Source: CANRPC01 sp964456095
GTDB taxonomy: Bacteria; Bacillota_I; Bacilli_A; RFN20; CAG-449
NCBI GenBank assembly: GCA_964456095.1
Contig: CAYVZF010000002.1
Span: 6,275 to 70,274 of the forward strand
Reading direction: 5' to 3'
DNA length: 64,000 nt
In this document: piece by piece, positions 24,034 through 32,923 of the stretch
Layout: each line of letters begins with the position of its first letter
Position numbering within the stretch: the first letter of the stretch is position 1
Notes under the pieces: generated by a model
Told to the model about the DNA's origin: nothing
The model's database searches: none
Seen by the model: only the letters and a program-made list of their open reading frames with translations
Made by a program: the position numbers and the translations under genes

Positions 24034-26289
24034 ATGTCAAAAAATAAAACTTTAATGATTTTATCATCATTATTATTTTTAGCAATGACTGCATGCGAAA
24101 TTACTGTTGTTACTCCAAGTGATTATAATTCAAATGATTATAGTGCTGGTATTAATTCTGAAGGTGAAGTATCTCAAAGTAGTTCTACATCAAGTGAAGA
24201 ATCTAATGTTTTTTATAGTTCATCAATTGAGGTTAAAAATACTGATGGTAATATTGTATCTAATTCAAATTTTACATTTAATAATTGTAATGCAACTATA
24301 GCAACAGAAGGTGGTATAATACCTTATGATTCTTATTATGTAATTGGTAATGGAAGTAATGGAGGAAGTTTAACAATTACTTTTTCTAATTCTATTACAA
24401 TTGATCAAATTGATTTTGATGTATTTTCCGCGATGTCAAATACATTGACTAGCACAGTATATTATAATGGTTCAAAATCATTTGATTTAACTTTATCAAA
24501 AAATAGTTCTTCTAGATATGTTTTTGATGAAGCAGTATCTTTATCTTCTTTAAAATTTGTTTCAAATAATTTCAGTGATAAATTAAAATTTAAAGGAATT
24601 AGTTTTTCATTACACGAAAGAGTTGGGGTAACAAGTATAAGTTCAATAAAAGAAAAAACTGTTACTGTTGGAAAAGAATTTACAATTGATGATTGTTATA
24701 AAATAGAACCATCTAATGCATTTAATAAAGAAGTAACATTATCATGTTCTTCAGATAATGTTGTAATTAGTGGCAAAAATATTAAATGCTTAGTAGAAGG
24801 AACATATTATATTAAAGTAACTACTATTGATGGGAATTTTGAAACTGAAGTGAAAGTTGTTGCAAACAGCGTTGAAACTTATGACAGTGTTGAAAAATTA
24901 TCTAGAGATGATACAAGATTCACATATGATGATGTATTTTCTTCTGGAGAAACTGAAGGTGTTATACCAAGTATTGGAAGTCCAAATATAATAGTTGTTC
25001 CTGTAAATTTTACTGATTTAGTATCTGTTTATGATTTTAATAATGAACAATCAATTAATAGATTAAATGCAGCTTTTAATGGAACAAATGATGACCATAC
25101 TAATTCTTATTCTCATTCTTTAAGAAGTTTTTATAATAAATCAAGTTATGGACTTTTAGATATGAATTTTATAATTAGTGATGTTTTTGTCCCATCATTT
25201 AAATCTTCTTCGTTTATTTCAAAAGAATCAAGATCTGATGGTGGAGGAACATATGACATCCTAGAAGAATTTTATAAAAAAGGCAAAATTAATGGACAAA
25301 GTATTAATTTTAAAGATTCTAAATATGATATTAACAATGATGGATTTGTAGATGGAATATGGTTAATCTATAATGATAATCGATCATCAACATCTGATAA
25401 TTATTGGCCGTATACATATTGGTATTATTCTCTTGATAATCAAGGTAATATTTTGGATAGTGATGTTAATTTATCTTGTTATGCAAACTGTAGTGTTTAT
25501 TTTACATATGAGGATAGTAATGTTGGTGAAGACTACCACACACTAGTTCATGAAACTGGACATATGTTAGGACTTGATGATTATTATATTACAGATTCAA
25601 CAAGTGATATGTCTGCGATTGGTGGATTAGATATGATGGACTATAATGTTGGAGATCACAATGCATTTTCTAAATATGCATTAAATTGGGTTGAACCTTA
25701 TTTATTAAAAGATGAAGGAACTATAACATTAAAACCATTTGAATCATCTGGTGATTGCTTAATTGTTCCATCGTCATATTTCAATAATTCTGCATTCTCT
25801 GAATATCTAATATTTGAATATTATACACCAACTGGGCTTAATGAACTTGATGCTACAAATGCATATCCTAATAGAGATTTATATTTTAGCAAAAATGGTA
25901 TAAGAATATTCCATGTTGATGCACGTTTAGCAAAACTTGATTATTCTAATTCTAAAGGATACTATTTTTCAGGATCATATTTAGATATGAATTCATCATC
26001 ATTATCTGCGAGTGGATATAGTTATTATGCCGTTGGTGCTTCAAATACACCATCATATTCATATAATGGATATCATTTAATTGAAGCTGTAACCGCGAAT
26101 AATGTTAGTACTTATAAAAAATCTTCAACAAGTAATGCATCATTATTTGTTGATGGTGTATTTAATCCTTCTATATATACATCATTCTTTAAAAATAGTA
26201 AAATGCATGATAATTCATCTATAGAATATATATTTGAATTTGTTTCAATGAATGATAAAGAATGTACTATAAAAATATCAAAAAAATAA
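24034..26289 (+). CDS. Lipoprotein metallopeptidase, M6 (immune inhibitor A-like) type
   Basis: A 751-residue exported protein. A signal peptide with Cys at residue 21 (FLAMTAC) suggests lipidation. Residues 35-60 are Ser-rich, a beta-rich region follows, and an Ig-like segment lies at about 200-285 (VTSISSIKEKTVTVGKEF). The peptidase domain from about 310 has the zinc motif HETGHMLGLDDYY with His506, Glu507 and His510, and the downstream GGLDMMDYN turn of M6/metzincin-like enzymes. The substrate is unknown. Related proteins cleave host or competitor proteins. It has its own terminator and lies directly upstream of the phase-variable lipoprotein pair. Confidence 0.87.
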   Translation: MSKNKTLMILSSLLFLAMTACEITVVTPSDYNSNDYSAGINSEGEVSQSSSTSSEESNVFYSSSIEVKNTDGNIVSNSNFTFNNCNATIATEGGIIPYDSYYVIGNGSNGGSLTITFSNSITIDQIDFDVFSAMSNTLTSTVYYNGSKSFDLTLSKNSSSRYVFDEAVSLSSLKFVSNNFSDKLKFKGISFSLHERVGVTSISSIKEKTVTVGKEFTIDDCYKIEPSNAFNKEVTLSCSSDNVVISGKNIKCLVEGTYYIKVTTIDGNFETEVKVVANSVETYDSVEKLSRDDTRFTYDDVFSSGETEGVIPSIGSPNIIVVPVNFTDLVSVYDFNNEQSINRLNAAFNGTNDDHTNSYSHSLRSFYNKSSYGLLDMNFIISDVFVPSFKSSSFISKESRSDGGGTYDILEEFYKKGKINGQSINFKDSKYDINNDGFVDGIWLIYNDNRSSTSDNYWPYTYWYYSLDNQGNILDSDVNLSCYANCSVYFTYEDSNVGEDYHTLVHETGHMLGLDDYYITDSTSDMSAIGGLDMMDYNVGDHNAFSKYALNWVEPYLLKDEGTITLKPFESSGDCLIVPSSYFNNSAFSEYLIFEYYTPTGLNELDATNAYPNRDLYFSKNGIRIFHVDARLAKLDYSNSKGYYFSGSYLDMNSSSLSASGYSYYAVGASNTPSYSYNGYHLIEAVTANNVSTYKKSSTSNASLFVDGVFNPSIYTSFFKNSKMHDNSSIEYIFEFVSMNDKECTIKISKK

Positions 26290-26310
26290 ATAAAATATAA
26301 AAAGTATTTA

Positions 26311-26355
26311 AAAACTGTGAAAAAGGCTTAGCAAAAGTACTTGCACAGTTTTTTT
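26311..26355 (+). terminator. Intrinsic terminator of the metallopeptidase gene
   Basis: AAAACTGTG (26311-26319) and CACAGTTTT (26344-26352) form a 9-bp stem with a 24-base loop, followed by a T run. Confidence 0.8.
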
Positions 26356-26369
26356 GTGACATAAAAAAA

Positions 26370-26401
26370 TTGACAAACATTAAACGGGGGGGGGGTATAA
26401 T
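26370..26401 (+). promoter_or_regulatory. Promoter with G10 tract in the spacer, likely phase variable
   Basis: A perfect -35 TTGACA (26370-26375) and a perfect -10 TATAAT (26396-26401) are separated by 20 bases, the last ten being G (26386-26395). The optimal spacer is 17, which would need seven G. Slipped-strand changes in the tract would move the promoter between strong and weak states. A run of ten G is extraordinary in DNA this AT-rich. The controlled gene starts 40 bases downstream. Confidence 0.85.
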
Positions 26402-26441
26402 TTTTATGTAATTATGGATTATATAAAAACGGAGGGATTAT

Positions 26442-27600
26442 ATGAAAAAAATCATATTTTCAAAAGTTACTTTTATAGTAACTTCACTTATTTCATGTAG
26501 TACATTTTTATTTAGTTGTTCTAGTGATAAAAATGTTCATATATCAACTAAAGAAGATTTATTGTTGCTTTCTAATGGTGGAAATTTTGTTTTAGATAAT
26601 GACATTGATTGTGAAGGTTATTCATTATACGGTATTCGTGATTTTGCTGGGACGATTGATGGGAATGGTCATGTAATAAAGAATGTTAATTTTATTGCTA
26701 AAGATGGTACTAATTCATTTGGTTTTATTGCAAACACTTCAAATAAGGTGACTATAAAAAATTTTGGTATTGAAAATTTTACTATTAATACAAATTTAGC
26801 TTCATCTAACAATCAAGTATATGTTGGTGGTTTAGTTGCTTTTAGTACTCGAGATATAATGATTGAAAACTGCTATGTTCAAGGAAATATTAATGTTGAT
26901 GTTAACTCTTCAAAAATACGTGTAGGTGGATTTANNNNNNNNNNNNNNNNNNNNNNNNNNNNNNNNNNNNNNNNNNNNNNNNNNNNNNNNNNNNNNNNNN
27001 NNNNNNNNNNNNNNNNNNNNNNNNNNNNNNNNNNTAGGTGGATTTAAAGGTCATGGTGGTGATAGTTCTTGTGTTATGAAAAATGATATTTTCATAGGCT
27101 CTATTAATGTAAATAGTTCATTAGAAGGTTCTGTTGGTGCTAAAGTTGTTGTTGGTGGTCTTGTTGGAGATTCAATAGTGGAACAAGAATGCTGCTTATC
27201 ATTACCTAAAATCATATGTAATTCATGGATGAATGAAAATGTGGGAGCATTTACTAATATTAAAGCTGGCGCTATGGTAGGTGTTAAATATACAGTTAGT
27301 AAATTTGACTATTGTTATTGGTGCGACTATGATGATAGTAATATAGATGAAAAAGAACGTGGGATACGCTGCACAAAACGTGATGTTAAATTTAATTTAA
27401 GTGGTATTAATGTATGTATGGATAAAAGTGAAATGTTACAAAAATCATTTATGACAGGAGATTATAATTTTACTGATTTAAATGGTAATACAGTATATTG
27501 CTTTTTGGATTTTGATGATAGTATCTGGAATTATGGATATTTTAAAGAAGATGGTTGTTTTATAAATCCAAGTTTAAAAATATTTGAGGAGAATAATTAA
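26442..27600 (+). CDS. GLUG-repeat surface lipoprotein, interrupted by assembly gap
   Basis: A lipoprotein of probably about 348 residues, split by 100 N. The signal peptide ends in the lipobox LFSC. The body has repeated beta segments such as FAGTIDGNGHVIKNVNF, IKNFGIENF, VYVGGLVAFS, RVGGFKGHGG and KVVVGGLVGDS, the GLUG pattern of beta-helical adhesins and IgA-peptidase-like surface proteins. The 12 bases TAGGTGGATTTA occur on both gap edges. If the copies and the N are merged the frame continues without change, so this is one gene. The ribosome site GGAGGG precedes the ATG, and the phase-variable promoter lies just upstream. Confidence 0.8.
26935..27034. other. Assembly gap of exactly 100 N
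   Basis: The conventional size for an unknown gap. The identical 12-mer TAGGTGGATTTA flanks it at 26923-26934 and 27035-27046, which suggests overlapping contig ends or a collapsed internal repeat. Confidence 0.97.
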
Positions 27601-27602
27601 TT

Positions 27603-29258
27603 ATGAAAGAAAATAAAAGAAAAGTTTTAGCAAAAATATTTAGTATATTTATAGTGGCATTTTCAAGTTTATTTGTATTTGAAAGTTGCAATAGTGTTTT
27701 CCCTAAAAATGTGTCTAATTCAGAAGAATTTTACGATGCAACAAAAGGTTCGGTAAAGAAATATTATTATTATACTCCGTCATCTACTGATATTAATATA
27801 ACAAGTGATTTTATAATGAGAACAGGTGATGATTTCTTTGCTTTTAAATTAGATAGTAAAGCTCATCTTTCTGATGGTAAAACATTAGTTAAAGGAATAA
27901 TGTTAGAAAATATGACTTTAAATGGAAATGGATATACAATAACTATAAAAGGTGAAACTAATGGTTATCTTGGAAAATATAATACATTTTTATGGAATAT
28001 ATCTAATTGTACAATTAAAAATTTAAACATTGTCTATGATCTTGATTTTTCAATTAATGGTACAGATGGTTCATTTTTTGGTGGTTTAGTTGCTAATTCA
28101 AAGGATTCGACTATTGAAAATTGTTCCGTTACATATAGCCATGATACAGATATTTCTTTTATGACTGATAGTTATGGTTTCCATAATAGTGGATTTGGTG
28201 GTATTGTTGGCTCTTCATCAAATACAACAATTAATAATTGCAAAGTTAATGGAAATTTATTAGGTACAGCAGGTTATTTTGGTGGAATAACTGGAACAAT
28301 AGATAAAGAATCTATTATTAAAAATTCACAATTCAATGGATCAATTGAAACAAAAAATATGGAAGAGTGTTTTGTAGGTGGCTTAAGTGGTTATTCTGCA
28401 GGAAGTATATATTCATCAAAGGTAACTGCAGATTATTTAAAATTTGTTGGAAAACCACAAGGACATCGTTCAAGGACTTCTTCTTGTGGTGGTCTTGTAG
28501 GAAAGTTAACTGGGAAATTAAATGACTGTTATATTGATATTAATGAAAATGGTTATCTATGTGCAGAAAGTATTGCAAATGGTTTATTTTTAACGACAGT
28601 ACAAGCAGGTGGAATTGTAGGGGAAACAGTAGAAGGGTCTATAATAAAAAATATTTATATAGATGGTAGTTTTGATAATATGGCTAACATTCAATTTGCT
28701 GACCCAAAAAGAGAAATTAAACTAGGTGTTTTTAATAATAATTCAACTAGTGTATCTAATATCTATTTTGTAGATGATAATTATTATTATAATTATGAAG
28801 ATACTTTCACTAGTACTCGCGAAGAAACAGAAAGTGGTTATAAGTTTTATGGGGAAATGCATAATGAAAATGTAGTAGTAGAAGTTATTTGTAAATCAAA
28901 TTATGATGAAGAAAATGATATTACTACTTATGATAAGACAATTACACGTAGTATTAAATTAACAATTGGTAATGATGTTTTTGATTTAGAAAGAACAAAT
29001 ATTCTTACTGATTCAATTTATTATGGCGATACATTTGATACTCATGAGTACTCTGTAATATTAGATACAATAGATGAAATTACTTATCAAATAAAGGTGA
29101 TAAAAGAAATACGTTTTGTATCAGAAGGGAAAATATCTTTTGTTGCATCATACAGTGATATAGATTTTGAAATAGGTGAAAATATTATTGGTGGAACAGA
29201 AAATTATTGGAAGTTTGATTTAAATACTAATAAACCATTATTAAAATCTATTGATTAA
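27603..29258 (+). CDS. Second GLUG-repeat surface lipoprotein
   Basis: A 551-residue exported protein. Residues 1-29 are a signal peptide with the lipobox-like FESC. The middle (about 90-400) has recurring GLUG-type units: MTLNGNGYTITIKG, FFGGLVANSKDSTIENC, GFGGIVGSSSNTTINNC, YFGGITGTIDKES, CFVGGLSGYS, SCGGLVGKLTG, QAGGIVGETVEGS. The C-terminal 130 residues are beta-rich and not recognised. It begins 2 bases after the preceding gene, with GAGGAG upstream, so both share the G-tract promoter. It is probably an adhesin or surface antigen. The ligand cannot be inferred. Confidence 0.8.
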   Translation: MKENKRKVLAKIFSIFIVAFSSLFVFESCNSVFPKNVSNSEEFYDATKGSVKKYYYYTPSSTDINITSDFIMRTGDDFFAFKLDSKAHLSDGKTLVKGIMLENMTLNGNGYTITIKGETNGYLGKYNTFLWNISNCTIKNLNIVYDLDFSINGTDGSFFGGLVANSKDSTIENCSVTYSHDTDISFMTDSYGFHNSGFGGIVGSSSNTTINNCKVNGNLLGTAGYFGGITGTIDKESIIKNSQFNGSIETKNMEECFVGGLSGYSAGSIYSSKVTADYLKFVGKPQGHRSRTSSCGGLVGKLTGKLNDCYIDINENGYLCAESIANGLFLTTVQAGGIVGETVEGSIIKNIYIDGSFDNMANIQFADPKREIKLGVFNNNSTSVSNIYFVDDNYYYNYEDTFTSTREETESGYKFYGEMHNENVVVEVICKSNYDEENDITTYDKTITRSIKLTIGNDVFDLERTNILTDSIYYGDTFDTHEYSVILDTIDEITYQIKVIKEIRFVSEGKISFVASYSDIDFEIGENIIGGTENYWKFDLNTNKPLLKSID

Positions 29259-29318
29259 ATTTTAGTATTTATAGAATAATAAAAAAAGACATCTAAAAAG
29301 ATGCCTAACTAATAAAAT

Positions 29319-29352
29319 AAAAGGACTAATAATTAAAACAAGTCCTTTTTTT
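29319..29352. terminator. Terminator between lipoprotein operon and alcohol dehydrogenase
   Basis: AAGGACT (29321-29327) and AGTCCTT (29341-29347) with flanking A/T tracts can act in both directions. A second small hairpin, CATCT/AGATG, lies just upstream at 29290-29302. Confidence 0.75.
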
Positions 29353-29366
29353 GCTTTTAAAAATGA

Positions 29367-30587
29367 TTAAGTATTAATATTATTCGATCCATTTTTTAAT
29401 TCTTTTAAAATCTCTTTTAATTCATCAACAGTTAATATTTTTGGGACAGGATAAAATGGATTTGCTTCTTTATAACTATGCAAAGCTAAGTTATTTATAT
29501 CTTCATCTTCTATTACTTTAATAGTAGAAGGAATATTTAATTTACTATTTAAATCCTCAATAGCTTTAATAAATAATAAAGCATTTTCTTTATACTTTTT
29601 CTTTTCATTTGATATTTCTAATAAAACTGCTAAATTACTTAATTTTTTATAAACACTTTTACCATATTTTCTAAGCATTATAGGCAAAATAATAGCGTTT
29701 GTTTGACCATGACTGACATTATATTTGCCACCTAAAGCATGAGATAATGCATGCACATAACCGACATAACTTTTAGTAATTGCACTTCCTGCATAATATG
29801 AACCAAGTAACATATTTTTCCTTGCTTCGATATTAGTGGGCTCATTATACGCCACTAATAAGTTGTTATAAATTAATTTTATCGCTTTTAAAGATGCTTC
29901 TTTTGAAGATTTATATAATGATTTACCTATATATGCTTCTATAGCATGAGTTAATGCATCCATTCCCGTTGTAGCGGTTGTATATGGTGATAAACTGATA
30001 GTATATTTATAATCTAATAACGCATATTTTGGCATTAAAGAATAATCCGTAATAGCGTATTTTGTATTATTTTTATGATCTGAAATAACTGCAGCAACGG
30101 TTGTTTCGGACCCACTTCCACTTGTTGTAGGGACCGCAATTAGTAAAGGTATTTCTTTTCTTATTTTTAATAATCCTTTCATTTTGCTTACTGACTTATT
30201 AGGGCAAACCGATCTTGCTCCAACGATTTTAGCTAAATCGAGTTTACTTCCTCCACCAATAGCAATAATTGAATCACATTTTAATTCGTTATATATTTTA
30301 AGCGCTGTTTCAACTTCATCAATTGTAGGATTAAATGATACATTGCTAAAGAATGTAAAATTGATGTTTTCTTGTTTTAATTTGTTTTCAAATTCATTTA
30401 AAATGCCTGTTTTTTTAAGTGTTCCAGATACAACTATAAAAGTATTTTGTTTGTTATTTTCTTTTAATACTTTAATTAATTCTAATTCACTATTAAGAAT
30501 TTTTGGAAATTTTATAGGCATAAAAGGCACAACACATTTTAAAACAAATTGATATGATCTATAATAAATCTTTTTAAAAATATTCAT
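29367..30587 (-). CDS. Iron-containing alcohol dehydrogenase
   Basis: A 406-residue group III dehydrogenase. It has the nucleotide-binding AIGGGSKLDLAKIVGA near residue 115, PTTSGSGSETTVAAVISD, the metal region GMDALTHAIEAYI, and the His-rich HALSHALGGKYNVSHGQTNAIILP, which carries the iron ligands. Such enzymes reduce aldehydes or oxidise primary alcohols with NAD(P), usually in fermentation. The exact substrate cannot be told. It is on the minus strand with AAGGGG upstream of the ATG and may be co-transcribed from the zinc-ribbon genes behind it. Confidence 0.92.
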   Translation of the reverse strand: MNIFKKIYYRSYQFVLKCVVPFMPIKFPKILNSELELIKVLKENNKQNTFIVVSGTLKKTGILNEFENKLKQENINFTFFSNVSFNPTIDEVETALKIYNELKCDSIIAIGGGSKLDLAKIVGARSVCPNKSVSKMKGLLKIRKEIPLLIAVPTTSGSGSETTVAAVISDHKNNTKYAITDYSLMPKYALLDYKYTISLSPYTTATTGMDALTHAIEAYIGKSLYKSSKEASLKAIKLIYNNLLVAYNEPTNIEARKNMLLGSYYAGSAITKSYVGYVHALSHALGGKYNVSHGQTNAIILPIMLRKYGKSVYKKLSNLAVLLEISNEKKKYKENALLFIKAIEDLNSKLNIPSTIKVIEDEDINNLALHSYKEANPFYPVPKILTVDELKEILKELKNGSNNINT

Positions 30588-30601
30588 GTTACCCCTTATT
30601 T

Positions 30602-31096
30602 TTATGCAACGATACTATTAAATATAGTTATAATGATAATAATGAAAGCAGGAAGTAATAAAGCAATATAAGTATAAATTATTGATTTTATACCATTTTC
30701 TATACCTCTTTTTGCTTTCTTTTTTTCTTTAATACTATTAACCCCTATTATTCCAAATATTATTGAAATTATACATATCAATAAATATAAATAAAATTGT
30801 ATTCCAACAACATTTTTAACATTTTCATATATGAATAATGGATTTAAATCTCCCGAAGAAAAACTTTTATTTTTTACGCATTCATAAATAGAATAAATTA
30901 ATATAATAGTCGCAATTACTTTAGTAATAAAACTCATTATAAAACTAATTTTAGCAAAGACATCTTTTACAGTTATATTGTTTTCTTCATTTATTTTTTC
31001 TATATTTGAATTCTCTTCTTTGATTACTTTATTACCACAGTGAGGACAAAAAGAATAATCATCATTAATTGTTTTTTTGCAATGCTTACATTCCAT
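30602..31096 (-). CDS. Zinc-ribbon membrane protein
   Basis: A 164-residue protein. The N-terminal zinc ribbon has two CxxC pairs (MECKHCKKTINDDYSFCPHCG). About three hydrophobic helices follow: SFIMSFITKVIATIILIYSI, YLYLLICIISIIFGIIGV, and IALLLPAFIIIIITIF. The function is unknown. Similar zinc_ribbon_2 membrane proteins are common in Firmicutes. It lies 13 bases after a related protein on the same strand, and the two look like distant paralogues. Confidence 0.75.
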   Translation of the reverse strand: MECKHCKKTINDDYSFCPHCGNKVIKEENSNIEKINEENNITVKDVFAKISFIMSFITKVIATIILIYSIYECVKNKSFSSGDLNPLFIYENVKNVVGIQFYLYLLICIISIIFGIIGVNSIKEKKKAKRGIENGIKSIIYTYIALLLPAFIIIIITIFNSIVA

Positions 31097-31109
31097 AAAA
31101 TAACTCCTT

Positions 31110-31685
31110 CTAATAATTAAAATTAATTCTAATTCTTTCTATTTCTAAGTAATCTGTTGTTGAAGAAATATCAACTATATTTCCATACATTTTATTAAAT
31201 GAAAAGTATAAAATATTGTTTAAAATCTTATAAGAAGTAAATGAGATAATTAGTATTAATAAGGCGCTAAGAGAGATAGTTAAGCCTTTATTAAATTTTT
31301 TACTATCTTCATTTGATTTATTTCCAACAATAGAGAAAATTAAACCTAAAGAAGATGTAGTAATGCAGAAAGGATATAATGAATCAACTAAAAAGATAGG
31401 TATGCTTAAATCTTGTGTGTATTTAATCGTATCGTTAGTAACGAAGTAATATGGAATACTAGCATATCCAACAATTTTAAAAAAAGTACAACATATTAAA
31501 ATTATTAATACATTAATTGATATGCAAAAACCAAATATGCCAATACCATATCCAATATATCCCAGAACATTATTGGTGTTTTTTTTCTTTTTACTAATTT
31601 CTTTTTTTTCAATTTTTTTGCCACAATGTTTGCAATAAACATAGTTATCATCTTCTATTTTATTTCCACAATATTTACAATACAT
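31110..31685 (-). CDS. Zinc-ribbon membrane protein
   Basis: A 191-residue protein with the N-terminal zinc ribbon MYCKYCGNKIEDDNYVYCKHCG, a Lys-rich linker, and three or four membrane helices (IGIFGFCISINVLIILICCTF, IFLVDSLYPFCITTSSLGLIF, LTISLSALLILIISFTSYKIL). The function is unknown. It shares its layout with the next gene downstream. It is transcribed away from the XRE/ImmA cassette across a 224-base divergent region. Confidence 0.75.
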   Translation of the reverse strand: MYCKYCGNKIEDDNYVYCKHCGKKIEKKEISKKKKNTNNVLGYIGYGIGIFGFCISINVLIILICCTFFKIVGYASIPYYFVTNDTIKYTQDLSIPIFLVDSLYPFCITTSSLGLIFSIVGNKSNEDSKKFNKGLTISLSALLILIISFTSYKILNNILYFSFNKMYGNIVDISSTTDYLEIERIRINFNY

Positions 31686-31828
31686 GATTTAATTCCTTTC
31701 GCTATAATTTAAATAAATCTTAGCATATAACTAGTTAATTATCAAATAATACATGAAATAAAAAAATGATGATAATTACAATTTTTATCGGATAATATCT
31801 AAATAAATTAAAAGTGTCATAAAGGCAA

Positions 31829-31846
31829 TTTTACAAAATTGTAAAA
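31829..31846. promoter_or_regulatory. Palindromic operator candidate upstream of XRE gene
   Basis: TTTTACAA and TTGTAAAA form a perfect 18-base palindrome with an AA centre, 17 bases upstream of the XRE promoter -35. It is a plausible binding site for the dimeric XRE repressor. AAAAGTGT occurs on both sides of it, at 31810-31817 and 31857-31864. Confidence 0.5.
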
Positions 31847-31862
31847 AAATATTTCAAAAGTG

Positions 31863-31891
31863 TTGAAAAAAGGGCGGCCATCGATTATATT
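31863..31891 (+). promoter_or_regulatory. Sigma-A promoter of XRE/ImmA cassette
   Basis: -35 TTGAAA (31863-31868), a 17-base spacer containing the GC-rich GGGCGGCC, and -10 TATATT (31886-31891). The ribosome site AGGAGGA follows. Confidence 0.75.
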
Positions 31892-31909
31892 ATTAATAGG
31901 AGGAATAAT

Positions 31910-32257
31910 ATGATTACTGATTTTGGAAAGGAACTTCGTATTCTTAGAGTTGAAAAAGATGAAAATATAAATACAATGGCGAAAAAACTTGGAATTTCTA
32001 TTGCGTATTTATCAGCTATTGAATCTGGGAATAGACCAATACCTAGTGACCTTGTTACAAAAATAATTGAGAAGTATCATTTAAGTAAAGAAAGGAGGGA
32101 ATTACTAAGAGAAAAAGAAGCAATTTCATCAAAAAAAATTGATATTGATTTAGAGTTGGTTACAAATGAACAAAGAAAACTAATTTTTGCTTTATCAAGA
32201 AAACTTCAAAAATTATCTGATGATGATTGTTTAACTATCTTAGATAAAATTAAGTAA
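31910..32257 (+). CDS. XRE-family transcriptional regulator
   Basis: A 115-residue protein. Residues 5-60 are a helix-turn-helix of XRE type (FGKELRILRVEKDENINTMAKKL, then GISIAYLSAIESGNRPIPSDL). The C-terminal 45 residues are helical and may carry the dimer or protease-recognition part. It abuts an ImmA/IrrE-type protease gene with no gap, the arrangement of ImmR-ImmA pairs in which the protease cleaves the repressor to induce the controlled genes. The palindrome at 31829 is a candidate autoregulatory site. Confidence 0.87.
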   Translation: MITDFGKELRILRVEKDENINTMAKKLGISIAYLSAIESGNRPIPSDLVTKIIEKYHLSKERRELLREKEAISSKKIDIDLELVTNEQRKLIFALSRKLQKLSDDDCLTILDKIK

Positions 32258-32839
32258 ATGGATAAGTATATTGTAAGTGGATTAAAAATTATTGACATTA
32301 GATTGTTTGTGCAAAATCTAAAAAAATTATTGAAATTACCAGATTATGAATATGTTAATATTGTTAAAATATTGGATATTATTTCTGTATTATTTTCACA
32401 GATTGGATTACCTTTTAATTATATTGTAAAAATTGATGATGATCCGATTTTTGAAAAAAACGAAGAAGCTTTTACTGATATGAAAACTGGAATTATTTAT
32501 TTTAAAGAAAGTGTTATTGAAAATGCCTGTAGAAAGCGATATCATCGAAGTTCTTTTACAATTGCACATGAGTTAGGACATTATTTTTTACATTATTTAA
32601 ATGATAATGTTAAATTGAGTCGTGTTTCTAGTGATACTGAAGTGCCTGTTTATAAAAGTCCTGAATGGCAAGCAGATGTTTTTGCTGCGGAGTTTTTAAT
32701 GCCTTTTGATAGATGTAAAGATATGGCCATTGCAGAAATAAGAAGAGAATATCATATTACGAGAAAAGCAGCTGAAACTAGAAAAGAAAAGATTATGAAA
32801 GAAATAAAAAAACGTAGCATTGGTGATGCTACGAAATAA
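32258..32839 (+). CDS. ImmA/IrrE-family metallopeptidase
   Basis: A 193-residue protein with the COG2856 zinc motif HELGHYFLHYL near residue 110 (HExxH) and the downstream WQADVFAAEFLMP, where the Glu completes the metal site. The family cleaves XRE repressors, as ImmA does in ICEBs1 and IrrE does to DdrO. Its start codon immediately follows the XRE stop, so the pair is coupled. A long inverted repeat follows, and then the DUF4417 cassette, which is the likely regulated target. Confidence 0.88.
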   Translation: MDKYIVSGLKIIDIRLFVQNLKKLLKLPDYEYVNIVKILDIISVLFSQIGLPFNYIVKIDDDPIFEKNEEAFTDMKTGIIYFKESVIENACRKRYHRSSFTIAHELGHYFLHYLNDNVKLSRVSSDTEVPVYKSPEWQADVFAAEFLMPFDRCKDMAIAEIRREYHITRKAAETRKEKIMKEIKKRSIGDATK

Positions 32840-32840
32840 G

Positions 32841-32880
32841 AACCATATAATGATTCCAAAAGCAAATAAATTATATGGTT
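32841..32880. repeat. 11-bp inverted repeat between ImmA and DUF4417 genes
   Basis: AACCATATAAT (32841-32851) and ATTATATGGTT (32870-32880) are perfect complements with an 18-base loop. No T run follows. The left arm contains TATAAT. It may be an operator or an RNA hairpin controlling the next gene. Confidence 0.6.
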
Positions 32881-32923
32881 AAATCGAAAGAAAGTCAACT
32901 AATAGTTAGGAGGATTTAATTAT

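Noticed and set aside
31910..32839. ImmR/ImmA pair as proof of an integrative element like ICEBs1
   Set aside because: No integrase, relaxase or conjugation genes are in the window. The pair also occurs outside mobile elements.
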